A stretch of 64,000 nucleotides of DNA, taken from NCBI RefSeq assembly GCF_040750395.1, contig NZ_JBFLVD010000008.1, positions 186,001 through 250,000 of the forward strand. The letters run 5' to 3'. This DNA is from Scandinavium sp002470465 (lineage in GTDB: Bacteria; Pseudomonadota; Gammaproteobacteria; Enterobacterales; Enterobacteriaceae). Positions 52,068 to 60,590 of this stretch are shown here, piece by piece. Under the pieces are notes generated by a model. That model saw only the letters and a program-made list of their open reading frames with translations. It was not told the DNA's origin and ran no database searches. A program made the position numbers and the translations under genes. Every line of letters starts with the position of its first letter. Position 1 is the stretch's first letter.

Positions 52068-53084
52068 TTAGTCGGGATAGCCCTGCGGATGGCGTGACTG
52101 CCAGTGCCAGGTATCCTGCGCCATTTCGTCGAGCGTTCGGGTTACGCGCCAGCCGAGTTCACGGTCTGCTTTGCTGGCATCCGCCCAGTATGCCGGGAGG
52201 TCGCCATCGCGACGTGGGGCAAAGTGATGATTCACCGGTTTGCCACAGGCTTTGCTGAAGGCATTGACTACGTCCAGCACGCTGCTGCCGACGCCCGCGC
52301 CGAGGTTGTAAATGTGCACGCCTGGCTTATCCGCCAGTTTTTCCATCGCGGTAACGTGGCCATCGGCCAGATCCATCACGTGGATATAATCGCGCACGCC
52401 GGTGCCGTCTTCGGTCGGATAGTCGTTGCCGAAGATTGCCAGCGATTCACGACGGCCTACTGCTACCTGCGCGATGTACGGCATCAGGTTGTTCGGAATG
52501 CCCTGCGGATCTTCGCCCATGTCACCTGACGGATGCGCGCCGACCGGGTTGAAGTAGCGCAGCAGCGCGATGCTCCACTCAGGCTGTGCTTTTTGCAGGT
52601 CAGCCAGAATCTGTTCAACCATTAGCTTGCTTTTGCCATATGGGCTTTGTGGCGTGCCAGTCGGGAAGCTTTCGACGTAAGGGATTTTTGGCTGGTCGCC
52701 GTAGACGGTGGCGGAGGAGCTAAAGATAAAGTTTTTTACGTTAGCGGCTCGCATGGCGGCAATCAGGCGCAGCGTGCCGTTAACGTTGTTGTCATAGTAT
52801 TCGAGGGGTTTGACGACGGATTCGCCCACGGCCTTCAAGCCGGCAAAATGGATCACGGTGTCAATCGCGTGATCGTGCAGGATTTCAGTCATGAGCGCTT
52901 CGTTGCGAATATCGCCTTCAACGAAAACCGGCTGCTTGCCGCCGAGACGTTCAATCACCGGTAACACGCTGCGCTTACTGTTACAGAGATTGTCGAGGAT
53001 GATGACGTCATGGCCTTGCTTCAGTAACTGCACGCAGGTGTGGCTGCCTATGTAACCGCTACCACCTGTAACCAGTACTCTCAT
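52068..53084 (-). CDS. galE: UDP-glucose 4-epimerase
   Basis: 338 residues from ATG 53084 (MRVLVTGGSGYIGSHTC), with GGAGCGAAA upstream; the frame extends 14 codons further into the promoter and that start is rejected. Short-chain dehydrogenase fold with GxxGxxG and the catalytic Y-x-x-x-K in QSPYGKSK. Interconverts UDP-galactose and UDP-glucose. First gene of the operon; it also contains the internal gal operator. Confidence 0.98.
   Translation of the reverse strand: MRVLVTGGSGYIGSHTCVQLLKQGHDVIILDNLCNSKRSVLPVIERLGGKQPVFVEGDIRNEALMTEILHDHAIDTVIHFAGLKAVGESVVKPLEYYDNNVNGTLRLIAAMRAANVKNFIFSSSATVYGDQPKIPYVESFPTGTPQSPYGKSKLMVEQILADLQKAQPEWSIALLRYFNPVGAHPSGDMGEDPQGIPNNLMPYIAQVAVGRRESLAIFGNDYPTEDGTGVRDYIHVMDLADGHVTAMEKLADKPGVHIYNLGAGVGSSVLDVVNAFSKACGKPVNHHFAPRRDGDLPAYWADASKADRELGWRVTRTLDEMAQDTWHWQSRHPQGYPD
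53050..53065 (-). promoter_or_regulatory. Internal gal operator OI within galE
   Basis: Minus strand GTGGTAGCGGTTACAT, as I recall the E. coli OI sequence exactly. Together with OE it lets GalR form the repressing DNA loop. Confidence 0.88.
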
Positions 53085-53116
53085 TTTTCGCTCCGTTAAG
53101 CCTATAGTATGGAATA

Positions 53117-53150
53117 AGCCTAGCATAACAGAGATGTGAAAAGTGTGACA
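53117..53150 (-). promoter_or_regulatory. gal promoters with CRP site
   Basis: Minus strand shows the P2 -10 TATGCT (53127-53122) and the overlapping P1 -10 TAGGCT (53122-53117). The CRP site, plus strand TGTGAAAAGTGTGACA, is at 53135-53150. The layout copies the E. coli two-promoter gal region. Confidence 0.82.
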
Positions 53151-53162
53151 CGGCCGAAATTA

Positions 53163-53178
53163 GTGGAATCGTTTACAC
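53163..53178 (-). promoter_or_regulatory. External gal operator OE
   Basis: GTGGAATCGTTTACAC on the plus strand fits the GalR/GalS consensus GTGNAANCGNTTNCAC fully. It is about 113 bases from OI, the spacing needed for looping. Confidence 0.92.
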
Positions 53179-53288
53179 GGCGTGATTTTAGCCAGTCATC
53201 TGCGCATTTTGCATTATAAATCAATGAGCATCAGAAGGGAGAATGCTCTTTATCCGAAAAGCAGGAGCACCGGGCTCCTGCAGTGAAA

Positions 53289-54758
53289 TCAGCATTTCCC
53301 TGTTGCGTAACGGTAGCCCTCTTCGCTGGCGATGAACTCCATGCGATGCGTGATGCACTCTGGCGCATCTTCGGCATGGTGTGAAACAAACAGCAATTGC
53401 GTTTTTCCTTCGCCAATCAGGACATCGACAAAACGGCGAACCAGCTGGCGATTCAGCGGATCCAGTCCCTGTAGCGGTTCATCCAGAATCAGCAGCGTCG
53501 GGTGCTTCACCAGCGCGCGCACGATCAGCGCCAGGCGCTGCTGGCCCCAGGACAGGCTGTGGAATGGCGCATCAGCGGTGCGGTTGTCCATGCCCAGGAT
53601 ATCCAGCCAGCCCTGCACCAGCTTGTGCTGCTTGTCGGATACCGCCTGATAAATCCCTATCGAGTCAAAATAGCCGGAAAGGATCACATTGCGCACGTTG
53701 GTGCTGACGCGATAATCGAGATGCAGGCTGCTGCTGACGTAGCCGATGTGTTTTTTGATATCCCAGATGGTTTCCCCGCTGCCGCGACGGCGGCCAAACA
53801 AGGTGAGATCGTTGCTGTAGCCCTGAGGATGGTCGCCGGTCACCAGGCTGAGCAGCGTGGATTTGCCCGCGCCGTTTGGCCCGACGATCTGCCAGTGTTC
53901 CCCCGGGTTCACCGTCCAGCTAAGATCGTTGATGACCGGCTTGTCGTTATATGAGACGACACCGTGCTTCAGCACAATGCGCGGCTGATCTTCCGGAAGC
54001 GAAAGCCTGGCCGAAGGGGCATCCGGTTCCGGCAGCGCAATGCCGGAAAGCTTTTCGCTGTGCGCCAGCTGGGCGATCAGCGCCTGATCGAGCAGCGCTT
54101 GTTTGGCACCCGTTTTCAATAGCGTGCAATCCGCCAGCACGCCTGCAAATTCAATAAAGTCGGGGATTTCGTCAAAGCGGTTAAGCACCAGCACCAGCGT
54201 GATGCCGTCCTGATGCAGCGTGGCGAGCAGTTCTGCCAGCGCCTGACGTGATGCAACGTCCAGCCCGTCGAAGGGTTCATCAAGGATCAGCAAATCCGGA
54301 TTGCCCATCAGCGCCTGACACAGCAGCGTTTTGCGCGTTTCCCCGGTCGAGAGATATTTGAAGCGCCTCTCCAGCAGGTGAGCAATACCGAAGCGGCGGG
54401 CTAACGCCTCGCAGCGGCCTGCGTCTTTGACCTCATCCTGAATGATTTCGGCGGTCGTGCGTCCGGTATCGTCCTCATCCGGGCTGAGCATATCGGTGTT
54501 ATTGCGCTGCCACTCGTCGCTGACCAGCTTTTGCAACTGCTCAAAGGAGAGGCGAGTGGTGCGTAAAAATTGACTGTCGCGGCTGCCGGAAAGCAGCTTC
54601 AGCTCACCGGAAAGGGCGCGGGCCAGTGCGGATTTCCCGCTACCGTTGCTGCCCACGAAGGCCCATGACTCACCAGAACGCAGTGTCAGACTGTCAATGG
54701 AGAGCGTTTTGGTATCGCTAAGACGAAACGTGCCTTGCGAAATTTGCAATAATGACAT
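53289..54758 (-). CDS. modF: ModF, tandem ABC ATPase linked to molybdenum regulation
   Basis: 489 residues (E. coli 490). Two ABC ATPase domains with Walker A FVGSNGSGKSALA and VGPNGAGKSTLLS, and Walker B LLILDEPFDGLD and LLILDEPLQGLD. No membrane segments, so it is a cytoplasmic ATPase of the ModE-ModF operon with an undefined role in molybdate metabolism. It is 66 bases downstream of modE. Confidence 0.95.
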   Translation of the reverse strand: MSLLQISQGTFRLSDTKTLSIDSLTLRSGESWAFVGSNGSGKSALARALSGELKLLSGSRDSQFLRTTRLSFEQLQKLVSDEWQRNNTDMLSPDEDDTGRTTAEIIQDEVKDAGRCEALARRFGIAHLLERRFKYLSTGETRKTLLCQALMGNPDLLILDEPFDGLDVASRQALAELLATLHQDGITLVLVLNRFDEIPDFIEFAGVLADCTLLKTGAKQALLDQALIAQLAHSEKLSGIALPEPDAPSARLSLPEDQPRIVLKHGVVSYNDKPVINDLSWTVNPGEHWQIVGPNGAGKSTLLSLVTGDHPQGYSNDLTLFGRRRGSGETIWDIKKHIGYVSSSLHLDYRVSTNVRNVILSGYFDSIGIYQAVSDKQHKLVQGWLDILGMDNRTADAPFHSLSWGQQRLALIVRALVKHPTLLILDEPLQGLDPLNRQLVRRFVDVLIGEGKTQLLFVSHHAEDAPECITHRMEFIASEEGYRYATGKC

Positions 54759-54824
54759 GATGTATCCCGTTTTTTGCAGCGAATTACTTCAGGGATACGT
54801 CTTCTGTGGGGCAATGTCAAGCCA

Positions 54825-55613
54825 TCAGCACAGCGTGGCGAGGATCACCCGATCGGCGTTAAAGCAGGCAATTGCGCTGTCGCCTTCCTGCAGCGCTTTG
54901 GTTTCATCAACCGGCATGGTCGCGCAAAGCACCTGGCCGTCTGGCAGGGTCATCAGCACTTCGCTCTGCTGCGTACCTCGCTCAATATGGCTGATGGTGC
55001 CGGAAAGCTGGTTATCTGCGACGGCGGCAACGGCTTTATCGCGCGTAATACTGACCCACGGCGCTTTCAGCAGCACCAGCACCTCTTTACCTTCTTCCAG
55101 CCCAAGTCGCTCGCCGCTCTGGGCGGTGATGGCTACCTTCAGCCGGGTTTCTCCGTCGGCAAGCAGTACGTCAACATGCTCCTGCACTTGCTGATGATCG
55201 CGGCGGGTGAGGGTGCCGAACCACTGGTTGCGGGCGCTGGTCTGCAGGGAAAAACGGGAGATTGCCGCCAGCAGGCTGTTCAGCGGCAGGGCGTCGTCGT
55301 CGCTCAGAACATCGAACGCTTTTTGCTGAATTTGCGCCAGCAGATCGTAAAGCTGAATCAGGCGCTGGCCGTAGCGGGTCAGTACCGCGCCGCCGCCGCC
55401 TTTTCCGCCCGTTGCGCGATCGACCAGCGGCTGCTCGCTCAGCTGGTTCATTTCATTGATGGCGTCCCAGGCGCTTTTGTAGCTGATCCCGGCATTCTTC
55501 GCCCCCTGGCTGATGGAGCCGGTGACGTCGATTTGCTTCAGGAGTGCAATACGGCGCGGATCGGCAAAAAGACGCTGCTGAAGCTTGAGGGTAAGAAGAA
55601 TTTCGGCCTGCAT
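54825..55613 (-). CDS. modE: Molybdate-dependent transcriptional regulator ModE
   Basis: 262 residues, as in E. coli. N-terminal winged helix (LLKQIDVTGSISQGAKNAGI with SYKSAWDAI) and two C-terminal molybdate-binding MOP domains (RNQWFGTLTRRD, and the repeat near 185-255). Molybdate-bound dimer represses modABC, whose operator is seen at 56017-56041, and activates Mo-enzyme genes. Confidence 0.97.
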   Translation of the reverse strand: MQAEILLTLKLQQRLFADPRRIALLKQIDVTGSISQGAKNAGISYKSAWDAINEMNQLSEQPLVDRATGGKGGGGAVLTRYGQRLIQLYDLLAQIQQKAFDVLSDDDALPLNSLLAAISRFSLQTSARNQWFGTLTRRDHQQVQEHVDVLLADGETRLKVAITAQSGERLGLEEGKEVLVLLKAPWVSITRDKAVAAVADNQLSGTISHIERGTQQSEVLMTLPDGQVLCATMPVDETKALQEGDSAIACFNADRVILATLC

Positions 55614-55740
55614 ATCAATGTCCTGCTAAAAAGAGAAGAAGACTTACCTCACTATTATTGCACAGGGCACCGCACAAAAGGGGAGTGAATTTCCGCATTT
55701 ACGGGTTACAATGATGAAATCACAATGTCAGGAGCTGACC

Positions 55741-55893
55741 ATGTTAGAGTTGTTGAAAAGTCTGGTATTTGCCGTAGTCATGGTTCCCGTGGTGATGGCT
55801 ATCATCCTTGGGCTGATCTACGGTCTGGGTGAAGTGTTTAACGTTCTGTCGAACGTCGGGCACAACGATAAAGCCCGCCAGCAAAATCACTGA
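55741..55893 (+). CDS. acrZ: AcrZ, small accessory protein of the AcrAB-TolC efflux pump
   Basis: 50 residues beginning MLELLKSLVFAVVMVPVVMA (E. coli AcrZ is 49), a single bent membrane helix followed by a polar tail. It binds AcrB and alters drug specificity. TCAGGAGCTGACC precedes the ATG at 55741, which decides it against an earlier ATG at 55711. Located between modE and modA as in E. coli. Confidence 0.94.
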   Translation: MLELLKSLVFAVVMVPVVMAIILGLIYGLGEVFNVLSNVGHNDKARQQNH

Positions 55894-55900
55894 TTTCGAG

Positions 55901-55927
55901 ACGCCCGGTACCACCGGGCGTTTTTTT
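55901..55927 (+). terminator. Terminator of acrZ
   Basis: CGCCCGGT-ACC-ACCGGGCG followed by seven T, eight bases after the acrZ stop. Confidence 0.92.
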
Positions 55928-56016
55928 ATCCCGTCATAGTATTTAAGTTCCTCTTCTTCCTGCCGATATTAGCTTCTGTATACCCCTATTTAATTCTGGG
56001 AAAAGCCTGGGGTTGC

Positions 56017-56041
56017 CGCTATATTGTTGCGTACATAACGA
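56017..56041 (+). promoter_or_regulatory. ModE operator of modABC
   Basis: CGCTATATTGTTGCGTACATAACGA, written here in one piece only as its two arms: CGCTATAT and TACATAACG, the ModE half-sites. It overlaps the expected modA transcription start, as in E. coli. Confidence 0.85.
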
Positions 56042-56059
56042 CACTCACAGGAGTTACAG

Positions 56060-56836
56060 ATGGAACGTACATGGTTACGCCTTTTTGCGGGCGCTACATT
56101 ATCCCTTGCTGTTGTTGGACACGCCGCTGCGGCAGACGCAGGCAAAATCACCGTTTTCGCCGCCGCTTCGCTGACTAACGCGATGCAGGACATCGCGAAA
56201 GAGTACAAGAAAGAGAAAAACGTCGACGTCGTCTCTTCCTTCGCTTCCTCTTCTACGCTGGCCCGTCAGATTGAAGCCGGCGCCCCGGCCGATCTTTTCA
56301 TTTCCGCCGATCAGAAATGGATGGACTACGCGGTAGAGAAAAAAGCCATTGATACCGCCACTCGCGAAACGCTGCTCGGCAACAGCCTGGTGGTTGTTGC
56401 CCCTAAAGCAAGCGAACAGGGTGACGTGACCATTGACGCCAAAACCAACTGGGCCAGCCTGCTGAAAGGCGGTCGTCTGGCCGTGGGCGACCCGGACCAT
56501 GTTCCGGCGGGCATTTATGCCAAAGAAGCGCTGCAAAAACTGGGCGCATGGGACACCCTGTCACCAAAACTGGCTCCGGCGGAAGACGTCCGCGGTGCGC
56601 TGGCGCTGGTGGAACGTAACGAGGCGCCGCTCGGCATCGTTTACGGCTCTGATGCCGTTGCCAGCAAAGGCGTAAAAGTGGTGGGCACCTTCCCGGAAGA
56701 CTCCCACCAAAAAGTGGAATACCCGATTGCCATCACCGACGGGCATAAAAATGCCACCGTGACGGCGTTCTACGATTACCTGAAAGGCCCGCAGGCCTCA
56801 GCCATCTTTAAACAGTACGGATTTACAACGCACTAA
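56060..56836 (+). CDS. modA: Molybdate ABC transporter substrate-binding protein ModA
   Basis: 258 residues (E. coli 257). Sec signal peptide ending near AAA-D (residue 25), then KITVFAAASLTNAMQDI and the ligand-binding loop SFASSSTLARQIEAGAPADL. Periplasmic binding of molybdate or tungstate. The stop overlaps the modB start (TAATG). CAGGAGTTACAG precedes the ATG. Confidence 0.97.
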   Translation: MERTWLRLFAGATLSLAVVGHAAAADAGKITVFAAASLTNAMQDIAKEYKKEKNVDVVSSFASSSTLARQIEAGAPADLFISADQKWMDYAVEKKAIDTATRETLLGNSLVVVAPKASEQGDVTIDAKTNWASLLKGGRLAVGDPDHVPAGIYAKEALQKLGAWDTLSPKLAPAEDVRGALALVERNEAPLGIVYGSDAVASKGVKVVGTFPEDSHQKVEYPIAITDGHKNATVTAFYDYLKGPQASAIFKQYGFTTH

Positions 56837-57525
56837 TGATATTGACGGATCCCGAATGGCAGGCGGTACTGCTGAGCCTGAAAGTTTCATCCCTGGCGGT
56901 GGTGTTCAGTTTGCCCTTTGGGATCTTCTTTGCCTGGCTGCTGGTGCGGCGTAATTTCCCGGGCAAAGCGCTTCTCGATAGCCTTATTCATCTTCCTCTC
57001 GTGCTGCCTCCGGTGGTGGTCGGCTATTTGCTGCTGATTGCCATGGGGCGGCGCGGGTTTATCGGCTCCTGGCTGTACGACTGGTTCGGGCTGACCTTTG
57101 CCTTCAGCTGGCGTGGTGCGGTGCTGGCCGCGGCGGTCATGTCCTTCCCGTTGATGGTACGTGCCATCCGTCTGGCGCTCGAAGGCGTCGACATTAAACT
57201 TGAACAGGCGGCACGCACGCTCGGCGCCGGGCGCTGGCGAGTATTTTTGACCATCACCCTGCCGTTGATGCTGCCGGGCATTATTGTCGGTACCGTGCTG
57301 GCATTTGCCCGATCGCTTGGCGAATTTGGCGCGACTATCACTTTCGTCTCCAACATTCCCGGCGAAACGCGCACCATTCCTTCGGCGATGTACACCCTGA
57401 TTCAGACGCCGGGTGGCGAAGGGGCCGCCGCGCGCCTGTGCCTGATTTCTATCGTACTGGCGCTGGTGTCCCTGCTGATTTCCGAATGGCTGGCGCGCCT
57501 GAGCCGTGAAAGGACGGGGAAATAA
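56836..57525 (+). CDS. modB: Molybdate ABC transporter permease ModB
   Basis: 229 residues, five membrane helices, and the EAA loop AARTLGAGRWRVFLTITLPL that docks on ModC. It begins at the ATG overlapping the modA stop. Forms the molybdate channel with ModC. Confidence 0.97.
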   Translation: MILTDPEWQAVLLSLKVSSLAVVFSLPFGIFFAWLLVRRNFPGKALLDSLIHLPLVLPPVVVGYLLLIAMGRRGFIGSWLYDWFGLTFAFSWRGAVLAAAVMSFPLMVRAIRLALEGVDIKLEQAARTLGAGRWRVFLTITLPLMLPGIIVGTVLAFARSLGEFGATITFVSNIPGETRTIPSAMYTLIQTPGGEGAAARLCLISIVLALVSLLISEWLARLSRERTGK

Positions 57526-57527
57526 TC

Positions 57528-58586
57528 ATGCTGGAACTCAATTTCACCCAGACGCTCGGTACCCATCGCCTGAGCATCAATGAATCCCTTCCGGCCTCCG
57601 GTATTACGGCGGTGTTTGGCGTGTCCGGCGCCGGGAAAACGTCGTTAATAAACGCCATCAGCGGGCTGACAAAACCGCAGCAGGGGCGGATCGTGCTGAA
57701 CGATCGCGTGCTGAACGATACCGATAAGAACATTTGCCTGTCGCCAGAGAAACGGCGCGTGGGCTATGTATTCCAGGATGCACGCCTGTTCCCTCACTAC
57801 AAAGTGCGCGGCAATCTGCGTTACGGCATGGCCAAAAGCATGGCCGGGCAGTTCGACAAACTGGTTTCGCTTCTCGGCATTGAAGCGCTGCTCGACAGGC
57901 TGCCGGGCAGTCTCTCCGGCGGCGAAAAACAGCGCGTGGCGATTGGCCGCGCCCTGCTGACGGCGCCAGAGCTGCTGCTGCTGGACGAGCCGCTGGCGTC
58001 GCTGGATATCCCGCGTAAGCGCGAACTCCTGCCGTACCTGCAACGGCTTGCCCGCGAAATCAATATTCCCATGCTCTACGTCAGCCACTCGCTGGACGAA
58101 ATTCTGCACCTGGCCGATAAGGTGCTGGTGCTGGAAGAGGGGCGCGTGAAGGCGTTTGGCCCGCTGGAAGAGGTCTGGGGAAGTTCGGTGATGCACCCGT
58201 GGCTGCCGCAGGATCAGCAGAGCAGCATTCTGAAGGTGACGGTGCTCGAGCATCATCCGCATTACGCGATGACCGCCCTGGCGCTTGGCGATCAGCATCT
58301 CTGGGTCAGCAAACTTGAACGTCCGGTGCAGTCGGCGGTGCGTATCCGCATTCAGGCATCGGATGTGTCGCTGGTGCTCCAGCCGCCGGTACAAAGCAGT
58401 ATCCGTAATATTCTGCGTACCAAAGTGATTCAGTGCTATGACAACGACGGCCAGGTGGAAGTCCAGCTTGAAATTGGCGGAAGAACGCTGTGGGCACGCA
58501 TCAGCTCGTGGGCGCGGGATGACCTGGCGGTGAAGCCAGGCCAGTGGCTGTATGCACAGATTAAAAGCGTGTCGATTACCGCCTGA
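57528..58586 (+). CDS. modC: Molybdate ABC transporter ATP-binding protein ModC
   Basis: 352 residues. ABC domain with Walker A GVSGAGKTS (K37), signature LSGGEKQRVAIGRAL and Walker B LLLLDEPLASLD, then a C-terminal MOP domain (about 285-350) that senses molybdate. Two bases separate it from modB. Its stop abuts the end of ybhA on the other strand. Confidence 0.98.
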   Translation: MLELNFTQTLGTHRLSINESLPASGITAVFGVSGAGKTSLINAISGLTKPQQGRIVLNDRVLNDTDKNICLSPEKRRVGYVFQDARLFPHYKVRGNLRYGMAKSMAGQFDKLVSLLGIEALLDRLPGSLSGGEKQRVAIGRALLTAPELLLLDEPLASLDIPRKRELLPYLQRLAREINIPMLYVSHSLDEILHLADKVLVLEEGRVKAFGPLEEVWGSSVMHPWLPQDQQSSILKVTVLEHHPHYAMTALALGDQHLWVSKLERPVQSAVRIRIQASDVSLVLQPPVQSSIRNILRTKVIQCYDNDGQVEVQLEIGGRTLWARISSWARDDLAVKPGQWLYAQIKSVSITA

Positions 58587-59405
58587 TTACAGCAGCTGTT
58601 TATAGATAAAATCGGCGATGCTCTTATCCGTGTTGTCGCCGATCACCATGTTAGCGCGGGCTTTCACCGCATCATCGGCATTCCCCATCGCCACGCCGGT
58701 TCCGGCGGCTTCCAGCATGCTGATGTCGTTAAAGTTATCGCCAAACGCCACCACGTCTTTCATCGACAGACCCTGAGACTCAATCCAGCGGGCCAGGCGA
58801 TTGCCTTTGCTGTTGCCCTTGCGGGCGACGTCTACCTGGTAAATCCAGGAGCGCTCGCAGGCTAAATCCAGCGTTTCCTCAACCTGCTGCACAAACGCAT
58901 TCAGGCGGTCGCTGTTTTCATCGGTGAGCGCAAATTTCCAGATAGCGCCTGTCTGCTGGGCGGCGTGGGCGAAGGAATCCACCTGGCTGAAGACAGGGCG
59001 CTGGGCCGCAGGGAGCGTCATTGCCCATTCGATGCCGCGCGTGATGTGGCCCGCAGGCTTTTCATACAGCATGGCATCTTCAACGTACATCAGGCCGTGA
59101 ACGTTATACTCGTTAAGCATGTCGATCATCTGCATGGCCTGGGAAAGGGTGAGCGGATCGGACTCCAGCACCTTTTTTGCCTGATAATCATACAAATAGG
59201 TGCCGTTGCAGCAAATTGCAGGTGTATCGAGCGCCAGTGCCTGATAAAAAGGATGGATGGCAACGTGATGTCGGCCAGTGACGATCAGAATCTGGTAGCC
59301 TGCCTCTTTGGCACGCGCCAGCGCCTCAAGGGATTGCGGAAGAATGGTTTTCGCCGGGGTCAGCAGGGTGCCGTCTAAGTCGAGGGCTATCACGCGTGAT
59401 GTCAT
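58587..59405 (-). CDS. ybhA: HAD-superfamily sugar-phosphate phosphatase YbhA
   Basis: 272 residues from ATG 59405 (MTSRVIALDLDGTLLTP), the E. coli length; the frame runs much further upstream, through the pgl start, without homology. Cof-type HAD phosphatase with nucleophile D10 in DLDGTL and the last motif GDNFNDISMLEAAG. In E. coli it dephosphorylates pyridoxal phosphate and fructose-1,6-bisphosphate. Divergent to pgl. Confidence 0.94.
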   Translation of the reverse strand: MTSRVIALDLDGTLLTPAKTILPQSLEALARAKEAGYQILIVTGRHHVAIHPFYQALALDTPAICCNGTYLYDYQAKKVLESDPLTLSQAMQMIDMLNEYNVHGLMYVEDAMLYEKPAGHITRGIEWAMTLPAAQRPVFSQVDSFAHAAQQTGAIWKFALTDENSDRLNAFVQQVEETLDLACERSWIYQVDVARKGNSKGNRLARWIESQGLSMKDVVAFGDNFNDISMLEAAGTGVAMGNADDAVKARANMVIGDNTDKSIADFIYKQLL

Positions 59406-59534
59406 GTCGCAGTCCAGGTTAATGTTGAAAAATGTGCAGCTCACGATGGTACACCGCAGCGCGCGCAGGGCAAATTTTTCAGCACTCACTATTCTGTTAA
59501 TTTGCTTCCACGTGCAGTAAGGAAAGGAGTTTTC

Positions 59535-60530
59535 ATGAAACAAACCGTATATACCGCCAGCCCGGAAAGTCAGCAGATCCACGTCTGGAGCCTGAACCAC
59601 GACGGCAAACTGACGCTGGTGCAGGTGGTGGATGTGCCAGGTCAGGTACAGCCGATGGTCATCAGCCCGGATAAGCGCTATCTGTACGTTGGCGTGCGCC
59701 CTGAATTTCGCGTGCTGGCCTACCGCATCGCGCCGGACGACGGTGCGCTGACGTTCGCCGCCGAATCCCCGCTGCCGGGCAGCCCAACCCACATCTCCAC
59801 CGACCATCAGGGCCAGTTCCTCTTCAGCGGTTCCTACAACCAGGCCTGCGTAAGCGTGACGCGTCTGGAAGATGGCCTGCCTGTTGGCGTGGTGGACGTG
59901 GTTGAAGGGCTCGAAGGTTGCCACTCAGCCAATATTTCGCCGGACAACCGCACCCTCTGGGTGCCGGCGCTGAAGCAGGATCGTATCTGCCTGTTTACCC
60001 TGAGCGACGACGGTAAACTGGTGGCGCAAACCCCGGCGGAAGTCACCACCGTGGAAGGCGCAGGCCCGCGCCATATGGTGTTCCACCCGAATCAGCAGTA
60101 CGCCTACTGCGTGAATGAGCTGAATAGCTCCGTGGATGTCTGGGAGCTGAAAGATCCGCATGGCGAAATTGAGTGTGTACAGACGCTGGACATGATGCCG
60201 CCGCATTTCGACGGCACCCGCTGGGCGGCAGATATTCACATCACCCCGGACGGACGTCACCTCTACACCTGCGATCGCACCTCCAGCACGCTGACGGTCT
60301 TTACGGTATCGGAAGACGGTAGCGTGCTTGAAGTGCAGGGCTTCCAGCCGACGGAAACCCAGCCGCGCGGCTTCAACGTCGATCACAGCGGGAAATTCCT
60401 GCTGGCGGTCGGGCAGAAATCGCATCATCTGGCGGTTTACGAGATTCAGGGTGAGCAGGGCCTGCTGCATGAGAAAGGGCGTTATGCCGTTGGCCAGGGC
60501 CCAATGTGGGTGGTGGTCAACGCGCACTAA
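59535..60530 (+). CDS. pgl: 6-phosphogluconolactonase
   Basis: 331 residues from MKQTVYTASPESQQIHVW, matching E. coli length; AAGGAAAGGAG precedes the ATG. Seven-bladed beta-propeller lactonase (YbhE type), with GCHSANISPDNRTLWVPAL and GPRHMVFHPNQQYAY. It hydrolyses 6-phosphogluconolactone in the pentose phosphate pathway. Confidence 0.97.
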   Translation: MKQTVYTASPESQQIHVWSLNHDGKLTLVQVVDVPGQVQPMVISPDKRYLYVGVRPEFRVLAYRIAPDDGALTFAAESPLPGSPTHISTDHQGQFLFSGSYNQACVSVTRLEDGLPVGVVDVVEGLEGCHSANISPDNRTLWVPALKQDRICLFTLSDDGKLVAQTPAEVTTVEGAGPRHMVFHPNQQYAYCVNELNSSVDVWELKDPHGEIECVQTLDMMPPHFDGTRWAADIHITPDGRHLYTCDRTSSTLTVFTVSEDGSVLEVQGFQPTETQPRGFNVDHSGKFLLAVGQKSHHLAVYEIQGEQGLLHEKGRYAVGQGPMWVVVNAH

Positions 60531-60546
60531 GCCTGGCGCTGAAAAG

Positions 60547-60575
60547 AAAAAACCTCGCAGTGCGAGGTTTTTTTT
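60547..60575. terminator. Bidirectional terminator between pgl and ybhC
   Basis: CCTCGC-AGT-GCGAGG flanked by A-tracts before and eight T after. It serves pgl on the plus strand and ybhC on the minus strand. Confidence 0.92.
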
Positions 60576-60590
60576 ATGTCAGAAGTCAGA